From Armillaria gallica (lineage: Eukaryota; Basidiomycota; Agaricomycetes; Agaricales; Physalacriaceae): DNA of 64,000 nt. A model generated the notes under the pieces. That model made no database searches, had not been told where the DNA came from, and saw only the letters and a program-made list of their open reading frames with translations. Numbering within the stretch: position 1 is the stretch's first letter; each line of letters opens with the position of its first letter. Of the stretch, positions 1 to 12,034 are shown piece after piece. The DNA is taken from positions 310,001-374,000 of the forward strand of contig JBANDB010000021.1 of NCBI GenBank assembly GCA_037576215.1, given 5' to 3'. The translations under genes and the position numbers were made by a program.

Positions 1-130
1 ACATGGGTCACCCTACAGAACCAATCACTGGCCCTTTGGTGTGATGCATCTCCATAAAAGTGGAGTGCCAAATGCTATCTTCGTTGGTGGCTCCCTTCTG
101 GGTGTATTTGACCAGTTCATGCTTGGACAG

Positions 131-499
131 TTAAACACAGGGAGGTCTCTGTTGAATCAAGGGGACAGTGTCAGAGCTGGATGCAGGTACCTGCTGTGCA
201 TCTGACTCATCGTCTGCACTACTGATGACAGCTTTGCTCTTTGGTTTGGACTTCTTCTGCTTTGCTTTTTTCCTAGGTGCCATCTTGAAATCTTTTTTAT
301 CTTCTGCATGGTTGCTCATGTGATCCTGAATCTGCATCTCATGTTTTCGTCTCTGGCTCTCCTCAATGACTGAATGTGGAGTACTGTCCCCTGCTCCAGT
401 CACTTTAGTGGTGGCCATAGATGAGATGCCACTGGGCCTTTGCAAAGATAGGAGCTTGCCTAACTCTACAAAGGGAATAAGTTTCAAGGGCAGATTTGC
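131..499 (-). pseudogene. Gene X, 3' terminal exon (unrecognised, lysine-rich C-terminus)
   Basis: Minus-strand open frame ending at a stop at 131-133. The C-terminal part is strongly basic (PRKKAKQKKSKPKSK), like a nuclear localisation or nucleic-acid-binding tail, followed by an acidic and serine-rich end. The apparent start at 511 lies inside the inverted repeat of element E1 and is not real. Joining this segment to the minus-strand exon at 13,394-13,736 with one copy of the 7-bp duplication GATTTGC gives an unbroken frame, so this is the displaced 3' end of a gene cut by E1. I do not recognise the family. Positions 1-130 hold only its downstream flank, where I see nothing. Confidence 0.55.
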
Positions 500-1985
500 C
501 ATCCAATTCACTAGTGATAATGCAATAAATCTTATTGTAATACATTTAAGAATTACATAGTTACATTATAATGATAAGCTTATCCTTATAGCATGATAAC
601 ACAATTCAAGCAATATCTGCTAGAGGAGGGCGATATCCTATTTTGGGATGCGATATTGGTAGGAGGTCTAAGTGAGACTATTTTAGAATGGAGTGATGAG
701 GAGATGATCTATTATTAGCATCAATTGCATATTTTTGCTATTTTTAAAATTAGAGTCAGATTTAGAATGCCAGATCAATGTTTCTTAAAAATCTAGCCTA
801 TTCTTTATTGGGATAGGCTATAATTAAACTCTAGGCCCCTTATAATAATCTATGATTAGATAGTATGATGACCCCATCAATATTCAGCCAAAAAAGGCTG
901 GATGAATCAAAAGAAAAAAAGATGCATTAAAAATCTGCTTCTTCTCAAAAATCCTGCTCATTTTTCAATAGATTGGCCCAATATTAAAGAGAGGTCCTTG
1001 CCCTATACTATTCTTTATGTCTGTAAGGTTATTTTATTGAAATGCGGCTAGAAATGGATGGATGCATTGAAATTGGTTTGGATATAGTGGCAGTGCAGAA
1101 TGCTATCAATAATATCAGTCTATTTTTGGACTGAATAGGGGTTTAGGCCTATTGGAGCATCCTCTGGGTGGTTTGTGGGCCAGAGGATGGTACTATTATA
1201 TATCTAAATATAAATAATATAAAATTGAACTATCTGGTGAAGTATAAGGGCCTTGGAGAGTGTTTAAAAGGAGTAATATAGTGAAAAAGGGTGTAAAAAG
1301 GGGATTATTTGCTTTTGGAGTGTGCTATGTGCACTGGATCACTTCAGGGACTTTACCATTCGATTTCTACATTATGAAAACCTTAGAATACATCCTCATT
1401 AGCTATATATGACTACCAAAACACTATGAAAAATAGGGAATTGAGGGTAAAATACACATTATGTTGTTTTCTAAGCATCAGATTGCTCTGGGAATGTTAC
1501 CATTCAATTCCCTGTCCTTGAAAACCCCCAAAGACGTAGGTTTCATTTGTGGGGTCTCAGTATCAATTATAATAATGATATAACAGTTTAAGAGGGGCAC
1601 ATATGAATATTTATGTTTCTAGACCTCAGAAAATTTTAGAGTTGTTTCCAATAAATTCCTTGATGTTAAAAACCTCAGAACATCCCAGGAGTACATTACA
1701 AACCTTTGAAATCCATGGTAAAAAGGGTGATAGTGAAAATCTCCAAAATACCATATAGCTCACATTTCTGAGTGTCGGAGGGGGGTAATTCTGGTATAGA
1801 ATATGCAATATATATTGTATAATAGTGTGTACAAAAGATTATAATGATCCAAACTATATAGGCAGAGATATAAAAAGATTTTTCTGAAAATAAGGAGGAG
1901 CATCACCCTGATTTTGATGTTCTGGTCATCCTATGGCCTGGGGACTATCAGATTTGGATTCCTGGACCCAAAAAACATTAGACTC
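500..1985 (+). repeat. E1 left inverted-repeat arm
   Basis: The segment up to 1,861 is repeated in reverse complement at 12,036-13,393 with only a handful of differences over about 1.36 kb. Positions 1,862-1,985 are repeated in reverse complement at 2,120-2,237 with about 8% differences. AT-rich, no credible gene; the short open frame at 1,626-1,808 recurs only because the arm recurs. Confidence 0.9.
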
Positions 1986-2119
1986 ATATATCATCCCTAG
2001 GGGTAAATTTTAATAATGCAATATCTATACATAGAGGATATTTTTGTGCATCACTGAGTGCACACTCATTACTTCGGAGTTTTGACACATAACCATCATG
2101 GATGGTTGATGATCCTACC

Positions 2120-2237
2120 ATTTTATGGGTCCAGGAGTCCAAATCTGATAGTCCCCAGGCCATAGAATGACCAGAACATCAAAATCAAAGTGATGCTCCT
2201 TTTTATTTTCAGAAAAATCTCCTTATATCTCTACCTA
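2120..2237 (-). repeat. E1 right arm, inner piece
   Basis: Reverse complement of 1,862-1,985. In the roughly 110 bases I aligned by eye there are about nine mismatches, all transitions. It is separated from the rest of the right arm (12,036-13,393) by the two Helitrons, whose 5' end begins at 2,238. Confidence 0.8.
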
Positions 2238-2285
2238 TCTATATATTAAGACAGGTAGCAAAGATGACATAATAAGGCAGACTTT

Positions 2286-5200
2286 GAAATATCTGGCCAT
2301 TGCCATCCCATGGCATTATCCAGCTGAGTTTCAATTATGCTACACTGCTGTTGCTGCCACCTTTTGCCTCTCTACAGTGCTGCTGCCTCTACATACCTTT
2401 ATCAGTGTTCCATCCCCACATGGTAAATCATTGGGACATGTCCTGCACCCAGTATTCCATGAACTGAGACTATTAACTACCTATGCATGCTGACAGGGTG
2501 CTGTATTCTCCAAAGTGAGTATCTAATAATGAGCATTGAGCAAGCAACAAGTGAACAATAAACATCAAATGAAAAATTAGCAGGTAGGATTAGGGGCCAG
2601 GAGACCATTCAAGAACAGGTAATGCATGTACATGTACTGACTATGCCATAATTTGCTTATTATGAGGCTTTGACAAGACTCAAGCCTTTCCCCAGCAGGT
2701 AGAAATGGCAAGGAGACCATTCATGTAAGAATACATGCTATGCTCAGCCTTTATCTGTACATGTAGAGCAATAAGCTGATGATATTACCTATAAGAATAT
2801 GTGCTATGCCATGGTATGCTGTGAGATGTAAGTAAGGCAATAAATACAAGAAATACAGAACAGCTCACCTCAGCCTTTCTCTGTCCATGTAGAGCAACAA
2901 GCTGAGGTAACAAGTACAAATTATGAGATATACATACTGCTTTAAAGTCTGAAAAAGCAAGGGAACATAAGTAGAGATGTGCACCATACCTGTAGTATGG
3001 TGGTTATATACAGTGTATACAGATATAGGTCTGTACCATGGCTGACTTTAATGACCTAAAATATGACCATATTCATACAGTTTCAATACTGTCATTGAGG
3101 GAGGGACAAAAGACTATCTTATGCCATAAAGGTTAGTACCTATAACCTAAAAGAAATGCATAATACTCACCCTTTGGCACCAGATATTTATATATACAGA
3201 CAACAGTATGGACATGGTATGGATATAACATCAACTGTACTGTACCATAGCCAATAATTTTTATATGATCTGCAGTTGTATCTGTAACAGTATGATGCAC
3301 ATCCCTAAACATAAGTAATGACTAAAACATGGAAATGAACTAATAGTCATAATATCCAAGAAGAGGATTGTTGCAATGACAAGCAAGAAGATGGGATGAC
3401 AGCATGCAAGGTGCTCCAGAGGGCTTTGACTCTAACAATTCAGCTATGACATGCTTACCCAGTTACCATGTCATAAATGGTCATTGCCATCCCATGGCAT
3501 AATCCGGCTGAGTTTCAATTCTGTTGCACTGCCATCACTGCTGCCTTTTGCCTCTCTACAGTGCTGTGGAGTGCTGCTGCCTCTGCATATATTTACCACT
3601 GTTCCATCCCCACATGGCAAATCATTGGTGTATGTCCTGCACCCAGTATTCCCTGAACTGAGACTACTGTATGATTACAACTGTTAATTCACATAACATG
3701 TAACATAGATCAGTGAAGTGAAGCTCTCAGTAATGCATAACATGTAACAGGGCCACATGAAGCTGTCATATCTTGATGACCAAATAGGCCAATTTCTTTG
3801 CAAAAATATGAAAATTTAGCCTCTTACATGTGTTTTTCTGATACAGAATGTATATACAGGTAGTACAATGAAAGATTTACTTCTCCCATACCTTTAAAGC
3901 CTCAAGCCAGTTTGAGGGCTTCTGTATTCTACCAAACCTGCTGACCAATGGCTCAGTAGGGATATATGCATTGCTCTCAGGCTCCAGAGTGGTTTGGAAA
4001 GCAGAGGAATTTTCCATTGCAAGTGATTCTGATTGTCAGAACTACAATCTAATTTAAATCCTGATACGGATTCTCCAAGGTGGTGGAATTGCAAATGAAG
4101 CTAAATTCATAAACTGTAACATGTAACCTGAACCTGTGAAGCTATGGCCCCACCATCATAAAGCATAACACATAACACCCTGTGAAGCTACAGTTGTAAT
4201 CATACAGTATTGACTACCTATGCATGCTGACAGGATACTGTGGGCTCCAAAGTGAGTATCAAACAACAAGCATTGAGCAACAAGTCAACAACAAGCATCA
4301 AATGACAAATGAGCAGGTAGGATTAGGGGCCAGGAGACCATTCAAGGACAGGTAACATATATACATGTACTGACTATCTATGATTTGCTTATTACAAGGC
4401 TTTGGCAAGGAGACTATTTATGTAAAAATATATGCTATGCTCAGTCTTTCTCTGTCTGTGTAGAGCAATAAGCTGATGATACTACCTGTAAGAATATATG
4501 CCATGCTATGAGATGTAAGTAAGGCAATAAATATAAGAAATACAGAACAGCTCACCTCAGCCTTTCTCTGTCCATGCAGGACATCAAGCTGAGGTGATGA
4601 GTACAAAATATGAGGTATATATACTACTCTAAAGTCTGAGGAAGCAAGGGAACATAAGTAGAGATGTACACCATACCTGTAGTATGGTGGTTATGTATAG
4701 TGCATATGGATATGGGTTTATACTGTGGCAAACTTTAATGACCTAAAATACAGCCATATTCATATGGTTTGAATATGGTTATTGAGGGAGGGACTGAAGA
4801 CTATCTTATGCCATAAAGGTTAGTACCTATAGCCTAAAAGAAGTGCATAATACTCACCCTTTGGCACCAGATATCTGTATATGGGCAATAATATGGACAC
4901 AATACAGATACAACATCAACCATACCATACTGTGGCCAATAATTTTATACAGTCTACAGTTGTATTGCTATGGTCATATCTGTAATGGTATAATGCACAT
5001 CCCTAAACATAAGTATTGACTAAAACATGGAAATAAACCAACAGTTATAATGTCTGAGAAGGGGGTCATTGCAATGACAAGCAAGAAGATGGAATGACAG
5101 CATGTGAGGTGCTCCAGAGGGCTTTGACTTTAACAATTCAGCTATGACATGCATACCCAGTTACAATGTCATAAACAGCCATTGCCATACTACAGTGCAA

Positions 5201-5345
5201 GCCAGGTAAGTTTCAATTTTGCTGCCTCTACCAAGCCTTTACTCTTCCCACAGCACATCATTGGTGTGACTGGCTCCTAACTGAGCTTCAACTGAGACCA
5301 CTTATCCATGCTATAGCAACAATGTGAGTATCAAGCAACAAGCAA
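2286..5345 (+). repeat. Internal repeats of H1 (blocks A and B)
   Basis: Block A is a Helitron 5'-subterminal sequence (GGCCATTGCCAT followed by CTGAGTTTCAATT). It occurs at about 2,286-2,473, 3,478-3,690 and 5,178-5,345, and again at the start of H2 (5,846-5,990). Block B, about 1 kb, occurs at 2,473-3,475 and 4,212-5,175. The order is A-B-A-X-B-A, with X (3,690-4,210) unique. Open frames in it (e.g. 2,284-2,493 and 3,451-3,687) are similar only because block A is repeated. No gene is seen. Confidence 0.75.
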
Positions 5346-5687
5346 CAATTGAGCAACAAGTTGACAATGAGTATTGAATGTTAATGGATGTAAGTCTTAT
5401 AGAAATTATCAGAGTTCAAATGTTAACCATAGCAGCCCACAGTCCACCATGTCAGATATCTGAGTCAGGGAGATAAGAACCAGAATATATATCTCTCCCT
5501 CTCTCCTGCCAGTAATGACAGCCATTAACAATGATCATCCAAGTCATGAGAGTCCCTACCTGTCCATTATATGGCTTACAGAAGTAACAGGACAAAGCTT
5601 TATGGCACTCATAAAAAGCATTTTGCTCTATTGCAGTGGCTCCAAACAAACAACAGAGATTCAATAACATATGATAGTAATAAGCCG

Positions 5688-5795
5688 GGTTTGGGGCGGG
5701 CCCCAACAAGCCGAAGCCCTGTGTCGCAGTCAGGTTGCCGGGACCTGAGGTACGAGGGTCCAGCAATCGTGACGAAGACACAGGGCATAGGCTTG
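5688..5795 (+). other. 3'-terminal hairpin of H1
   Basis: A G-rich leader, GGGTTTGGGGCGGGCCCC, precedes an 89-bp imperfect palindrome (5,707-5,795) that starts CAAGCCGAAGCCCTGTGTC and ends GACACAGGGCATAGGCTTG. A terminal stem-loop just upstream of the 3' end is the usual Helitron terminator signal; this one is much longer than the common 16-20 nt form. The canonical CTRR end is not present. Confidence 0.75.
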
Positions 5796-6210
5796 TATTA
5801 AGAGAGGACACATCAATGCTGACATAATAAGCTGAGTTTCAATTTCTGGCCATTGCCAGACCACGGCCAATTCCGGCTGAGTTTGAACTTCACCATGCTG
5901 CAATGGTGTGGCTTCAAGCCTGTGCCCTTTCCTTCTTACCCTCTGTTCTGTTCCACCCCCCCTCACAGTGTATCATCCCAGGCAAACATTACAGCCCTGT
6001 GATATATAATAAGGATTTCTGGGATCTCTCACAGTACTGTCTATTAATCTTTGATTAAAGTTCTTTGTTTCTGATTTTCTCTACAAGTGTCTTTGGCTCT
6101 TTGGCTCTTCCTCACACAGCATTGCTACAATTTCTGCCTTTCCATCTCCTGTGATGTATGTACTACTCTTATTTATCCAAGATTAATGCTCACAGCTTTC
6201 TTTTAATAGG

Positions 6211-9093
6211 TCTCCCTCCACTCCTACCAGAGAGAATGATCATTTCAATTTTCCAGCTCCAGTTACACCAGAGCAGAATCATCATGCAGAACAGGAGCAG
6301 GATCATCTTCAGCATCTTCAGATGACCTCCCCCTCTGACCATCGTGGTCAATCACCACATCCAGGCCCTGATCCTAATATTGAACTTCCACGCTTAAATA
6401 TTAATATACCGCCTGAGACACATATTCCATCTCAGTTAGATCGTCCACATGAACATCCCATGCCTGTAGTACCAACTCTTCCTGTCTTTCCAAGAAGTAG
6501 ACGTCATAGATAATTATGTGGTGGTGCTCCTGAAGGATCATGATTACCTTCACCACCTCCACAGCCACCATTATCATTACCATATCAGCATCAACCACCA
6601 CATGCTGTTTCTGTACCACTTCCTCTGGCAAGACATCCATATGCTGAGGTGTACTCCCAGCATGATATTGGGAGTAGAAAATGGATGTGTAAATGTTGTG
6701 GGGCATTACATTGGCATGATGAGCGAATTAAAAATAAGTCAAAAGCTACATCGCATTTTGGGATGTGCTGTCTACAAGGGCAGATCAAATTACCTCCTCT
6801 TCTTCCTGCTCCTGCCATTCTTTAAAATCTTCTTTGTGGTGACAATCCAATGTCAAAAGCCTTCTTACAGGATATCAGGCAGTATAATGCAGCATTGGCA
6901 TTTACATCTATGGCTGTAAAAGTTGATGAGGCAATTACCAACTCTTCAGGACCATACTGCTTTCATGTATCTGGTGAGCTTTGTCACCAGATGGGATCTC
7001 TGCTGCCTGAGGAAGGGGGGAAATTGTCTTATGCACAGCTGTATATATATGATCCAGTGGAGGCAATGCATATGTGTAATTGCTGCCATCCTAACTTAAA
7101 TCCTGAAATCATGTCCCAATTACAGGATTTAATGCAGAATGTGAATCCATATGTTACTTTATATCAACATGCATATCTCATTATGAAAGAAAAGCCCTGT
7201 AAAGAGTATCCAAATATTGAAGTACGATTGCATGTGGGTGATGGAACTGATGGGCGATGATATAATCTTCCAACAGTAAATGAGTTAGCTGCTATTATTC
7301 CTGGAGATGGATCTGAGCCTGTTCAAAATGATTGAGATATTGTTTTATGTATGCATGATCATTCTCTCAAACGCATTAGCCAACTTCATCCAAGTTATCA
7401 ACCTCTTCATTATGTTCTCCTTTTTTCATATGGAGAATTGGGTTGGAATATACATATGCTCCTGGAAGAGACTGAAACAAGTGAATGTAGAGAACAGAAA
7501 AAGATTACTCAGCATATTTATTATGCCGACTGCCTACAGGATCATCCAATATTTGAACCAAATGCACCATTGTATAGAGGAGGACAGCTGTGCCAACAAT
7601 ATATTGTGGATGCATGGGCCTCAATTGAACAAAGTAATCTCAACCGGGTTCAAAACAATCAGAAAACTATCTGTGCAGATCTGTATAAGGGAGTGGTGGA
7701 TGCAGCTACTAATGCTGATGGATTGCAAGACTCTGGCCAGCATATTGTCCTACCTTCATCACTTACTGGCAGTCCCTATGCAATGTATCAGCTGTATCAG
7801 GACTCTATGGCAATTTGTAGAGCTTTGCAGAAACCAAATATCTTTCTTACAATGACAGCAAACCCACAGTGGCCATAAATTGTTAAGGCTCTGAAGTGTA
7901 CAGATGGACCAGATCAGAAGGTGGAGGATCGACCAGATATTGTAGCCAGGGTTTTCCAGTTGAAGAAGGAGGCCTTACTGGATGAAATCAAGAAAGGTGG
8001 AATATTTAGCAAAGTCAGGGCTATAGTGCATACTATTGAATTTCAGAAGCATGGACTTCCTCATATGCATCTTTTGATTTTTCTGGATCCTGAAGACAAG
8101 ATTCGCTCACCTGCTGATGCTGATTCAGTCTCATGTGCTCAGATTCCTGATCCTGTTACTCAGCCAATTCTTTATGAGATTGTCACCAGATCCATGGTCC
8201 ATGGTCCATGTGATGATCACTGCAAGGGGCCTGATAGTCACTGTACAAAGAACTTTCCAAAAGAATTCAATGAGTATACTGAATTCACCAATGATGGATA
8301 TCCAAATTTAGCACATCCTAACAATGGTCGTGAGTATGTTAAAATACGTGGTCAAACCCATACTGTCTATACCAACTGTGATATTGTCCTATAAAATCCT
8401 TATCTCAGTGCAAAATATAACTGTCACATCAATGTGGAGGTTTGTATTTCTGTCAAGGCCATAAAATATATCCATAAATACATTTACAAGGGCCATGACA
8501 GGACTACATTAGAGATTCAGGATCATGATGAGATTAAGGAGTTTCTGGATGCATGCTATATCTCTGCTATTGAATCATGCTGGAGAATCTTTTCATTTTG
8601 ACTACATTAAGAGGAGCCAAATGTTGTCTGTCTTCAGGTCCATCTCCCTGATGAACAGCTTATCACATATGATGAGAATGACAGTCCAGAACAGGTGTTA
8701 GCAGCTGCAGATGCAAAGACAATTACTCTGTTACAATGGTTTGAGCTCAATAAGAGAGATCGAAATGCATGTCGATATTTATATCAGGAGATTCCTGCTC
8801 ACTATACCTGGAACAAGAGGAAATGGAATCTACACCAAAGATATACTACTATTGGCATTACTATTGGCCAAATGTATCAAGCTGCCCCCTCATCTGGTGA
8901 ACGATTCTATCTATGGCTTCTTTTGACTGCTGTTACTGGTGCTCAATCCTTTCAACACTTATGCACTGTCAACAATGTGGAGTGTGCTACTTTCAAGGAG
9001 GCATGCATTGCTATGGGACTGCTGGAAAATGATAATGAATGGAGACAATGCTTACAGGAGGCAGCTATTATGCAGTCAGGAGCACAGTTATGA
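6211..9093 (+). pseudogene. Helitron RepHel gene, Rep half (broken by stop codons)
   Basis: First half of a single gene running to 11,878. A likely 3' splice site (TTTTAATAG) lies at about 6,210. All recognisable coding falls in one frame. In order: a proline-rich N-terminus (about 6,215-6,650); a zinc-binding segment with CKCC (about 6,688-6,700); the Helitron-like N-terminal domain (6,850-7,260); and the Rep domain with the HUH motif in GLPHMHLLIFL (about 8,050) and a tyrosine motif KYIHKYIYKG (about 8,465). Rep nicks and joins single-stranded DNA for rolling-circle transposition. In-frame stops include 6,511, 7,258, 7,876, 8,392 and 9,091, plus others near 6,540, 6,825, 7,333 and 8,600. 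Each can be read as CGA to TGA or CAA to TAA. No frameshift is needed. Confidence 0.88.
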
Positions 9094-9850
9094 TCACTAT
9101 TTGTGACCCTGCTTCTCTTCTGCCAGCCTGCAAAGCCAGATGAACTGTGGGAGGAGTTCAAGGAGAACATTTGTGATGATTTGGCATATAAGCTCTGCCA
9201 ACGTGATGTTCCAAATCCAACAGATGCTCAGCTCTATGATTTTGGTCTCCATCTTATCAATAAGCTTCTTCAATCTCATGGTCATGGTCTCTCTGAGTGG
9301 ACCCAGATGCTAGCCTCTACAATGGACTGGGCTGCTTATGAAGATAATCCTCTTCTGGCTGCACAGCTGGCCTATGATATGCCATTTCTGCAACAATTAG
9401 TTGCAAACAATCTTCAATCATTCAATGAAGAGCAAAAGACTGCCTATAATACTGTGTTTGACTCTGCTATGAATGAACGAGGGAAATTGGTATTTCTGCA
9501 TAGTGCTGAAGGTGGTGGAAAGACTTTTGTATACAATACTATTGCTGCTGCTGTTCATGCTGAAGGAAAGATTGCATTGACCTATGCCTCCTTCGGTATA
9601 TCAGCAATTCTCTTAGTTGGAGGGCATACCAGCCACAGCACCTTCAAAATTCCAATTCCCTCATGTGATGATACAACATGCAGTATTCGCAGAGGCACTC
9701 ACTTAGCTGAACTTCTTTGTTGAACCTCTCTTATCATTTGGGATGAGGTTCCTATGCAGAACCGACATGATATTGAGACTGTTGACTGTACTCTTTGTGA
9801 TATCTGCAATAAGGATGTTCCTTTTGGTGGAAAAACTGTACTTTTTGGTG

Positions 9851-9906
9851 GTATGTGTGTTTATTCTAAGTCACTATAGATTGTCATTTCTGATTATTTA
9901 TTTTAG
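9851..9906 (+). other. Intron in the RepHel gene (56 nt)
   Basis: Starts GTATGTGTG and ends TTATTTTAG. Removing it joins VLFGG to DFHQTLPV, a conserved Pif1 motif, and accounts for the change from frame 1 to frame 0. The size is typical for basidiomycete introns. Confidence 0.85.
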
Positions 9907-10262
9907 GAGACTTTCATCAGACATTGCCAGTTGTTTCACAAGAATCATGGGAGCAGATTGTTGCAGCTTCATTTCACCATTCACCTTTATGGCCTCACAT
10001 TGAAGTCATTCATTTAAAGAAAAACATGCACCTGGATCAGACTCCTGAAAATGTAGAGTTTGCCTGTTGGCTACTTACTATTGGTGCAGGTGAAGGACTT
10101 ACTGATGATTGTACTATCACTCTTCCTGCTTCTATGTGTCTGGCCAACAATTCACTCTCTGAACTCATTCAATATATCTATCCAAACATTCAAGCTGGCC
10201 ACTTCCAAAACCACTTCTTTTTAGAACAAACAATTCTCTCTGGATTCAATGACGATGTTGAT

Positions 10263-11269
10263 TAGTGTTGCTGTGGCACGGCTAAATATGGCGCGCGGGC
10301 CGAGCCGAGCCACAATAAGCCTAGCCGTGCCGTAAATTCGGCTACGGCTGAAAAGAGCTTGAAGCTGTGTTTAAGCTGGTGCACATGGCTCACGCTCGGC
10401 TTCGCCACAGCTGAATACCAAATTAGGCAAGCCGACGCTTTATCTCCTTTACTTCGTTGTTGTACCTCTATCTTCATTGATACAGCCTGGGATCCCTTTT
10501 GTTACTCCATAGCCTTGCAATATATATGCTTTCAGCCTATTCTCTACATGTGTGACTCTTCCATTCAGCTTAACTGCCACCATAGCTGCCTGTTAACCAA
10601 CTCCAAGGCCTTGAGGATGATGACAAGTAAAATGGGCATGAATTTTACAGTTACAGTGTGCAACCTATCTACTGTACACCCTTGTTGACTTAATCTGCAT
10701 ATTTTTGCCTCCCCTTTCCTCCCTAACCATCATTTCTGAGGACATGTACCATTAAGTTTTGCAAAGATTAATCAGCCCTTGCACATGCAGCTGCTATTCT
10801 TAGCATAGATATGATCAATAAGGCAGATAATTCACTGTTGAAGTGCCTTCAGAAAGAATTTTTCCAGTGCAAAAGAGACAGATGCCTTATGATGAAATTG
10901 ACACCTAGAAGCAATAGAAGTACTTCAGATGTTGAAGTTTTCCATTCAGAATGAGTGGGACTCAGTTTTACACATGGCATGGATGAGGCAGTGCAGCTAC
11001 AGGAACTGAAAGAGCTAATTGGTCATCATACATCTGTTCCAGAGGATATGCACGCATTTATTAAGTCGCTAGTAGGTGAACTCGGATAATATAGTCTTTT
11101 TGTAATCAATTTCCTTTTATAATGACGCGCCGTGGCCTGCGCCTTTAGCCGACTGAGCCGAGCCGTAGCCGCATCCAAATTTATGGCTAGGCTCGGCTCA
11201 GCTAAATAAAATTGCCAAAGCCGTCATTGGCCGAGCCGCGCTGGGTTTCGCCGTGCCACGGCATTACTA
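10263..11269. mobile_element. hAT-family deletion derivative, 1,007 bp
   Basis: Flanked by an exact 8-bp duplication, ATGTTGAT (10,255-10,262 and 11,270-11,277). Terminal inverted repeats are TAGTGTTGCTGTGGCACGGC and TAGTAATGCCGTGGCACGGC. Both ends are GC- and CpG-rich, with repeated GCCGAGCC words, unlike the AT-rich host Helitron. It retains the 3' end of a hAT transposase gene. It inserted into the Helitron helicase coding region. Confidence 0.85.
10825..11089 (+). pseudogene. hAT transposase C-terminal dimerisation domain remnant
   Basis: Reading across two frames gives FSSAKETDAL, then HLEAIEVLQMLKFSI, then (after a shift) MDEAVQLQELKELI, ending at a TAA at 11,089. This is the conserved C-terminal hAT dimerisation region. 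The rest of the transposase is missing, so the element cannot move on its own. The short open frame upstream at 10,359-10,688 is not recognisable. Confidence 0.75.
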
Positions 11270-11915
11270 ATGTTGATGAAATCAATCAACAGGTTCTGGA
11301 TATGTTTCCAGGACAAGAGACAGTTTATTGAAGTACAGACAAGACAATAGAGGATGAGTTGGATGATGCTGCTACTCTTTATCCAGTGGAGTTTCTTCAA
11401 AACTTCAATGCCTCTGGATTGCCATGTGCAAAGCTGGCTCTCAAAGTTGGGTGTCCTCTTATGCTTCTCTGCAATCTGGATCCAGCAAATGGCCTGTGTA
11501 ATGGGACATGGATGATTCTCACACGTTTCCATTCTCATGTATTGGAATGTCATCTTCTCAGTGGTAACAATGCAGGCAAGGCTGTTTTCATTCCACGCAT
11601 CACAATCAATGCAGATACAGCTGAACTTCCTATTGCATTTTCACATTGCCAATTTCCAGTCAGGTTGGCTTTTGCAATGACAATCAACAAGTCTCAAGGA
11701 CAGTCAGTTACTTATGTTGGATTAGATTTACATACTCCTGTTTTTTCTCATGGACAACTGTATGTAGCACTAAGCTGTTGCACTTCTGGACAATGGATTT
11801 GAGTTCTCTTTCCAGATACAGAAAAAGATACAAATACTTTGAATATTGTATACCCTGAGGCTTTATTATGTACATAATACATATTTTTTTCTGAACTAAT
11901 AACTGACACTCCCAA

Positions 11916-12034
11916 GTAATAAGCTGGGTTTGGGGCAGGCCCCACCAAGCTGAAGTCCCATGTCTTCGTCACGATTGCCAGACTCTCGTACCTCAGGTCC
12001 TGGCAACCTGACTACAACACGGGACTTCGGCTTG
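11916..12034 (+). other. 3'-terminal hairpin of H2
   Basis: The leader GGGTTTGGGGCAGGCCCC is in the same orientation as in H1. It is followed by an 89-bp palindrome at 11,946-12,034, starting CAAGCTGAAGTCCCATGTC and ending GGGACTTCGGCTTG. The core between the outer CAAGC/GCTTG arms matches the H1 core only after reverse complementing. Confidence 0.78.

Larger units (their letters stand above)
2238..5795 (+). mobile_element. H1, non-autonomous Helitron-like element
   Basis: The 5' end TCTATATATTAAGACAGG fits the classical Helitron start (TC, AT-rich). The 3' end is an 89-bp imperfect hairpin ending GGCTTG. Both ends are shared with H2, which follows directly head to tail. E1 target sequence stops at the 5' end and resumes after H2 inside a CCTATATAG site with no target duplication, as expected for Helitrons. 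No RepHel gene is present; the interior consists of repeated blocks. Boundaries are accurate to about 10 bp. Confidence 0.75.
9103..11878 (+). pseudogene. Helitron RepHel gene, Pif1-type helicase half (interrupted)
   Basis: Continuation of the RepHel gene in the same frame. Walker A is SAEGGGKT (about 9,502-9,525). Walker B is IIWDE (about 9,730), just after a TGA. A 56-nt intron follows (9,851-9,906), then the motif LFGGDFHQTLPV spans the splice, and the C-terminal Pif1 motifs include INKSQGQS (about 11,690). The coding is split by the hAT remnant at 10,263-11,269. Its length plus the 8-bp TSD (1,015) shifts the frame by 1, exactly as observed on the far side. Extra stops lie at 9,721, near 11,330 and at 11,800; the frame then runs on to a stop at 11,878. 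The helicase would unwind the donor strand during transposition. Confidence 0.88.

Noticed and set aside
5688..5795. G-quadruplex in the Helitron leader
   Set aside because: Only three G-runs in close order, so a simple intramolecular quadruplex is not supported.
6401..6818. Minus-strand open frames opposite the RepHel N-terminus
   Set aside because: Shadows of the proline/histidine-rich Rep coding; no own motifs.
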